Assembly (NCBI RefSeq): GCF_000744105.1
Contig: NZ_JQLH01000001.1
Coordinates: 2,790,001 to 2,854,000 of the forward strand
Direction: 5' to 3'
DNA: 64,000 nucleotides
DNA from: Maribacter forsetii DSM 18668
GTDB lineage: Bacteria; Bacteroidota; Bacteroidia; Flavobacteriales; Flavobacteriaceae
Shown: positions 60,625 through 64,000 of the stretch, piece by piece
Position numbering within the stretch: position 1 is the first letter of the stretch
How the letters are laid out: each line of letters starts with the position of its first letter
Program-made: the position numbers and the translations under genes
The notes under the pieces: model-generated
What the model was told of the DNA's origin: nothing
What the model saw: only the letters and a program-made list of their open reading frames with translations
The model's database searches: none

Positions 60625-62232
60625 ATGAAAAAAATTATAGCTACACTAGCTTTAGGTATATGCTCTTTTTCACAGGCACAAACCTTTACCGAACAAGATA
60701 CTCTTAGAGGCAGTATTACCCCTGAACGTGAATGGTGGGATTTAAATTATTACCATTTGGATATTGACGTGAATCCTGATGATAAATTTATCAGCGGAAG
60801 TAATACCATTCGCTACAAAGTATTAGAACCTCATCAAGTCTTACAAGTGGATCTACAACCGCCTTTAACTATTGAAAAAGTAACTCAAGATGGAGTTGAA
60901 CTTGAAGTGACAAATAATATAAATGCTCATTTCATACAACTGACCAAACCTCAGCAAGAAGGCGATTACAATGAAGTTGTTGTTACGTATTCCGGTCACC
61001 CAAAAGAAGCGGTGAGAGCCCCTTGGGATGGCGGATTTTCTTGGAAAAAAGATTCAAATGGCAAAGACTTTGTAGCTACCTCTTGCCAAGGTCTGGGCGC
61101 TAGTGTATGGTGGCCAAACAAAGACCATATGTATGACGAGGTTGACAGTATGTTAATCAGTGTAAAAGCTCCTAAGGGATTAATGAACGTATCTAATGGT
61201 CGTCTTAGAAGTGTGGACAAAGAAACCAATACTTACAACTGGTTTGTTTCCAACCCTATTAATAATTATGGTGTTAATGTAAATATTGGCGATTACGTTC
61301 ATTTTGATGAAATATATCAAGGAGAAAAAGGTGCTCTTGATATGGATTATTATGTTTTAAAAGACAACCTAGAGAAAGCTAAAGAACACTTTAAGGATGC
61401 TCCGAAGATGATGAAATCTTTTGAGTATTGGTTTGGTCCGTATCCGTTTTACGAAGATTCTTTCAAACTAGTTGAAGTACCATATTTAGGTATGGAACAC
61501 CAAAGCTCGGTTACTTATGGCAATCAGTACAAAAAAGGATATTTGGGTAGAGATTTATCCAATACGGGTTGGGGTCTTAAATTTGACTTCATTATTATTC
61601 ATGAAGCCGGTCACGAATGGTTTGCCAATAATATCACCTATAAAGATGCTGCAGACATGTGGGTCCACGAAGGGTTTACCTGTTATTCCGAAAGTTTATT
61701 CTTAGACTACCACTACGGTACTGAAGCTGCCAATGCATATGTACAGGGTATTAGAATCAATATCAGAAATGACAAACCTATAATTGGTATTTATAATGTA
61801 AACCATGAAGGTAGTGGCGATATGTATTATAAGGGGTCAAACATGCTACACACCTTACGCCAAATTGTAAATGATGATAGAAAATGGAGAACCATTTTAC
61901 GCGGTCTAAATTCAGAGTTTTACCATAAAACCGTAACTACCGATGAAATCGAAAATGTCATCGCCATAGGTATGAAAAGAGATTTAAAACCTTTCTTCGA
62001 TCAGTATTTACGAACCACAAAAATCCCTGTTTTCGAATACAAAGTAAAGGGCAAAAAAGTAGCGTATCGCTTTACCAATACCGTTGACAATTTTTCCATG
62101 CCCTTAAAAGTGTACATCAACGACATCGCAGTTTGGATAGAACCTACTACGGAATGGAAAACCGAGAAAATAAAAGGCAATTTAACTTCATTACGAGTAG
62201 ATCCAAATTTCTATGTTGAAACCAAAAATTAG
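60625..62232 (+). CDS. M1-family metallopeptidase, exported
   Basis: A 535-residue gluzincin with signal peptide MKKIIATLALGICSFSQA. N-terminal beta domain (YYHLDIDVNPDDKFISGSNT), exopeptidase motif YLGMEHQSSVTYGN (GxMEN-like), zinc site HEAGHEWF with His326 and His330 and the third ligand Glu349 (HExxH-x18-E), then a helical domain. Cleaves N-terminal residues from peptides in the periplasm or outside. Eighteen bases after the M28 gene, so the two exopeptidases are likely co-expressed for peptide use. Shorter than E. coli PepN, like many Bacteroidota M1 enzymes. Confidence 0.92.
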   Translation: MKKIIATLALGICSFSQAQTFTEQDTLRGSITPEREWWDLNYYHLDIDVNPDDKFISGSNTIRYKVLEPHQVLQVDLQPPLTIEKVTQDGVELEVTNNINAHFIQLTKPQQEGDYNEVVVTYSGHPKEAVRAPWDGGFSWKKDSNGKDFVATSCQGLGASVWWPNKDHMYDEVDSMLISVKAPKGLMNVSNGRLRSVDKETNTYNWFVSNPINNYGVNVNIGDYVHFDEIYQGEKGALDMDYYVLKDNLEKAKEHFKDAPKMMKSFEYWFGPYPFYEDSFKLVEVPYLGMEHQSSVTYGNQYKKGYLGRDLSNTGWGLKFDFIIIHEAGHEWFANNITYKDAADMWVHEGFTCYSESLFLDYHYGTEAANAYVQGIRINIRNDKPIIGIYNVNHEGSGDMYYKGSNMLHTLRQIVNDDRKWRTILRGLNSEFYHKTVTTDEIENVIAIGMKRDLKPFFDQYLRTTKIPVFEYKVKGKKVAYRFTNTVDNFSMPLKVYINDIAVWIEPTTEWKTEKIKGNLTSLRVDPNFYVETKN

Positions 62233-62307
62233 ATTACCTTTTGTTTCGTATTGATATTTAGCGTTCATCTTAATTTATATAAGGTCAATTTCTTTTTTTA
62301 ATTACAG

Positions 62308-62315
62308 TAGTTTTG
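62308..62315 (+). promoter_or_regulatory. -7 element of the DUF2914 gene
   Basis: TAGTTTTG matches TAnnTTTG, 23 bases before the ATG at 62338. No clear -33 TTG. Confidence 0.4.
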
Positions 62316-62337
62316 CTGCTGTCATTTTTAACGCTAC

Positions 62338-63453
62338 ATGAAAAAAGCACTTGCCAGATATAGAAATAGTGCCTTCAGAAATTTTATAAGAAGGCACTCA
62401 AAATATGCGCCAATTATATTTTTCGTTGGCGGATTTATATTTGACACCCTGACCCTTGGTCGTATTGACCGTACCTATGACTTAACGGTATTATGTCTGC
62501 ATATGACCTCATTATCGATTACGCTATATCTCTACAATCTTGTGGACGATGGAAAATGGAAAAATACCTTTCTAGAACGATACGAAGAATATTTACCCCT
62601 TGCCATTCAATTTTTTTTCGGTGGGTTATCTAGTGCCTATGTCATCTATTTTTCAAGAAGTGTTTCTTTATCCAAAACAGCATCGTTCTTTATCATTCTT
62701 GTTTTACTACTGATTGCAAATGAGTTCTTAAAAAAACGAATTTCAAACAAATACCTTCAATTTGGGGTATACTACTTTATTAGCTTCACGTTTTTCACGT
62801 TTATGATTCCTGTATTTTTGAAGGAACTGAATACTACAATTTTCTTGATTTCAGGAGCAGTCAGTTTAATTAGCACATTAATTCTTCTCACTATTATCTA
62901 TGGTAAAAGCCCAAGTACCAGAAAGGAGATTAAACTGGGTAAAATGGTTTTTATCATCATTGCAATTTACGCTATTATTAACCTATTCTATTTCCTAAAA
63001 TTGATTCCGCCCGTACCTTTGGCATTAGATAAAGGAATTGTGGCTCATGAAGTCATTCAAAAAAACGGAAACTATGAGGTTACTTATGAGTCTGAGGAAT
63101 CTTTAATTTTTTGGCGTAAACATAAATTGGATTTTAGTTATTCTCCAGACCAGCGAGTGTATATTTTTTCTTCCATTTTTGCACCAACGGACTTAAAAAA
63201 ATCTATTTTCCATAGATGGAGAAGGTATAATACACAGACCAAAGAATGGGAAAACGTTGATGATATTGGTTACGATATTACTGGCGGCAGAGATGGTGGA
63301 TTTAGAGGATATACTTATAAAACCAATGTTACACCTGGTGAATGGGAAGTACAAGTGCTTACCGAAGAAGAACAAGTATTAGGTGTTATAGGCTTTCAAA
63401 TAAAAACTAGAACCGATCAAAATCCTTTGCGACTCAAAACCTCAAAATTTTAG
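62338..63453 (+). CDS. DUF2914 membrane protein
   Basis: A 371-residue protein with about seven membrane segments in the first 230 residues (for example FVGGFIFDTLTLG, IQFFFGGLSSAYVIYFS, MVFIIIAIYAIINLFYFLKL) followed by a DUF2914-type domain of about 100 residues, with FSSIFAPTDLKKSIFHRWRR and GYTYKTNVTPGEWEVQVLTE. The domain probably lies outside the membrane, following segment 7. The family is poorly understood. It has its own candidate promoter, so may not belong to the peptidase unit. Confidence 0.82.
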   Translation: MKKALARYRNSAFRNFIRRHSKYAPIIFFVGGFIFDTLTLGRIDRTYDLTVLCLHMTSLSITLYLYNLVDDGKWKNTFLERYEEYLPLAIQFFFGGLSSAYVIYFSRSVSLSKTASFFIILVLLLIANEFLKKRISNKYLQFGVYYFISFTFFTFMIPVFLKELNTTIFLISGAVSLISTLILLTIIYGKSPSTRKEIKLGKMVFIIIAIYAIINLFYFLKLIPPVPLALDKGIVAHEVIQKNGNYEVTYESEESLIFWRKHKLDFSYSPDQRVYIFSSIFAPTDLKKSIFHRWRRYNTQTKEWENVDDIGYDITGGRDGGFRGYTYKTNVTPGEWEVQVLTEEEQVLGVIGFQIKTRTDQNPLRLKTSKF

Positions 63454-63568
63454 GATTACATACTGTTTAAATCATAAATTTTCAGCTCTTTAAACAGAAC
63501 TAAATAATTCGGTTTTACCTGAAACCATTAATATTATTTTTAATTGTTAGGGGTGTGAAAACATAGAC

Positions 63569-63576
63569 TACCTTCG
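63569..63576 (+). promoter_or_regulatory. near-consensus -7 element of the YkgJ gene
   Basis: TACCTTCG has seven of eight matches to the Bacteroidota pattern in the fixed positions but one substitution, 20 bases before the GTG start. Confidence 0.25.
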
Positions 63577-63595
63577 TACAACCTTAATTTCATAA

Positions 63596-64000
63596 GTGAC
63601 AATATATCAAAAAGTTCAAGCGGTAGATCGTATTTTCAACCAATTGGATAAGGAGTTAGGCTCCTTTCAACAATCTACAGGACTTAGCTGTGTAGCCAAT
63701 TGTGGTCTATGTTGTTTAAAACCGGACATCAATGCTACTGCATTAGAGTTTTTACCACTAGCCTATCACCTATTAATACATGGGGAGACGGAGCGATGGT
63801 TAGAAAAACTTCAAAATAATAAAGACAATAAAATATGTCCTGTATTAAACGAAATCATCACACCTGACTCTAAAGGCTATTGTTCTGAATATGCGCATCG
63901 CGGACTCATTTGTAGACTGTTTGGTTTTTCTGCTATGTTGCACAAAAGCAATAAACCCATATTAGTTACTTGCAAACCTATTAAAGAACAAAAGACCGAA
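63596..64000 (+). CDS. YkgJ-family cysteine-cluster protein (3' partial)
   Basis: Open from GTG at 63596 to the window end, 135 residues. It starts MTIYQKVQAVDRIFNQLDKE, then shows the CxxxCxxCC arrangement of the family (CVANCGLCC) and later cysteines in KGYCSEYAHRGLICRLFG and VTCKPI. The cysteines probably bind zinc or an iron-sulfur cluster. The C-terminal part is missing, and the function of the family is not established. GTG is chosen because no ATG precedes the conserved region. Confidence 0.82.
   Translation, partial: MTIYQKVQAVDRIFNQLDKELGSFQQSTGLSCVANCGLCCLKPDINATALEFLPLAYHLLIHGETERWLEKLQNNKDNKICPVLNEIITPDSKGYCSEYAHRGLICRLFGFSAMLHKSNKPILVTCKPIKEQKTE

Overview
The window is low-GC chromosomal DNA from a member of the Flavobacteriaceae (Bacteroidota), probably a marine relative of Maribacter or Zobellia. 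The evidence is the recurrent -7 promoter element TAnnTTTG, a type IX secretion C-terminal sorting domain (865-residue protein at 39459-42056), a surface-lipoprotein-like signal (28401-28985), a short 950-residue CarB, an RmuC/MtaB/GlmU-like gene set typical of the family, and frequent TTG or GTG starts. The genus is inference from memory, not a search. No rRNA, tRNA, CRISPR array, transposase or prophage was seen; apart from a few accessory islets this is ordinary core chromosome.

Layout. 1-2264: end of a siderophore/cobalamin-type ABC importer (binding protein cut by the window edge, FecCD permease, ATPase without a conventional start). 2377-4703: rmuC, a small membrane protein, an acyl-CoA thioesterase. 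4684-8561: the oxidative pentose phosphate genes pgl-zwf (minus) diverging from gnd (plus), then a DUF3124 lipoprotein. 9159-12046: an accessory islet with a compact GIY-YIG protein facing a two-gene minus unit, a membrane-anchored kinase-like protein followed by a Pycsar-effector-type membrane protein with a degenerate HD domain. 12264-23027: an acyl-CoA ligase, carB, rpmH (found outside the long ORFs), a TPR membrane protein, a lytic transglycosylase, an alpha/beta hydrolase, a candidate small RNA or leader, a small GNAT protein, mtaB, a GlmU-like sugar nucleotidyltransferase and rpmE. 23210-28316: DUF4199, a GT2 glycosyltransferase, a phosphohexomutase and an MsbA-like exporter. 28401-31660: a surface-type lipoprotein, then an ECF sigma factor with a putative membrane regulator and a CpxP/Spy-like periplasmic sensor, then a BNR-propeller lipoprotein. 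31816-42056: an RsmB-like methyltransferase, an M20 amidohydrolase, an HxlR regulator with a long repetitive tail, purL, and a secreted T9SS cargo.

42310-50808 is a fatty-acid module: a long-chain acyl-CoA synthetase, then a MarR regulator preceded by a perfect 28-bp palindrome abutting its -7 box, then a fadN-fadA-fadE beta-oxidation operon like the Bacillus fadNAE operon. It is interrupted between fadA and fadE by a four-helix-bundle gene flanked by imperfect inverted purine/pyrimidine arms, which looks like a small inserted element. 50911-56455: a PLP decarboxylase, then a trehalose module (a GH15 hydrolase diverging from an OtsA-OtsB fusion). 56479-64000: a propeller protein with tandem NTF2-like domains, an MFS transporter, M28 and M1 peptidases, a DUF2914 membrane protein and the start of a YkgJ cysteine-cluster protein cut by the window end.

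The most promising leads are the kinase-like/pseudo-HD-PycTM pair (9509-12046), the element inside the fad operon (48547-48983), the MarR operator (44327-44365), the promoter-hairpin-terminator unit at 19558-19662, and the HxlR regulator ending in a sliding-clamp-like peptide. All functional statements come from motif recognition by eye; no database or folding program was run.
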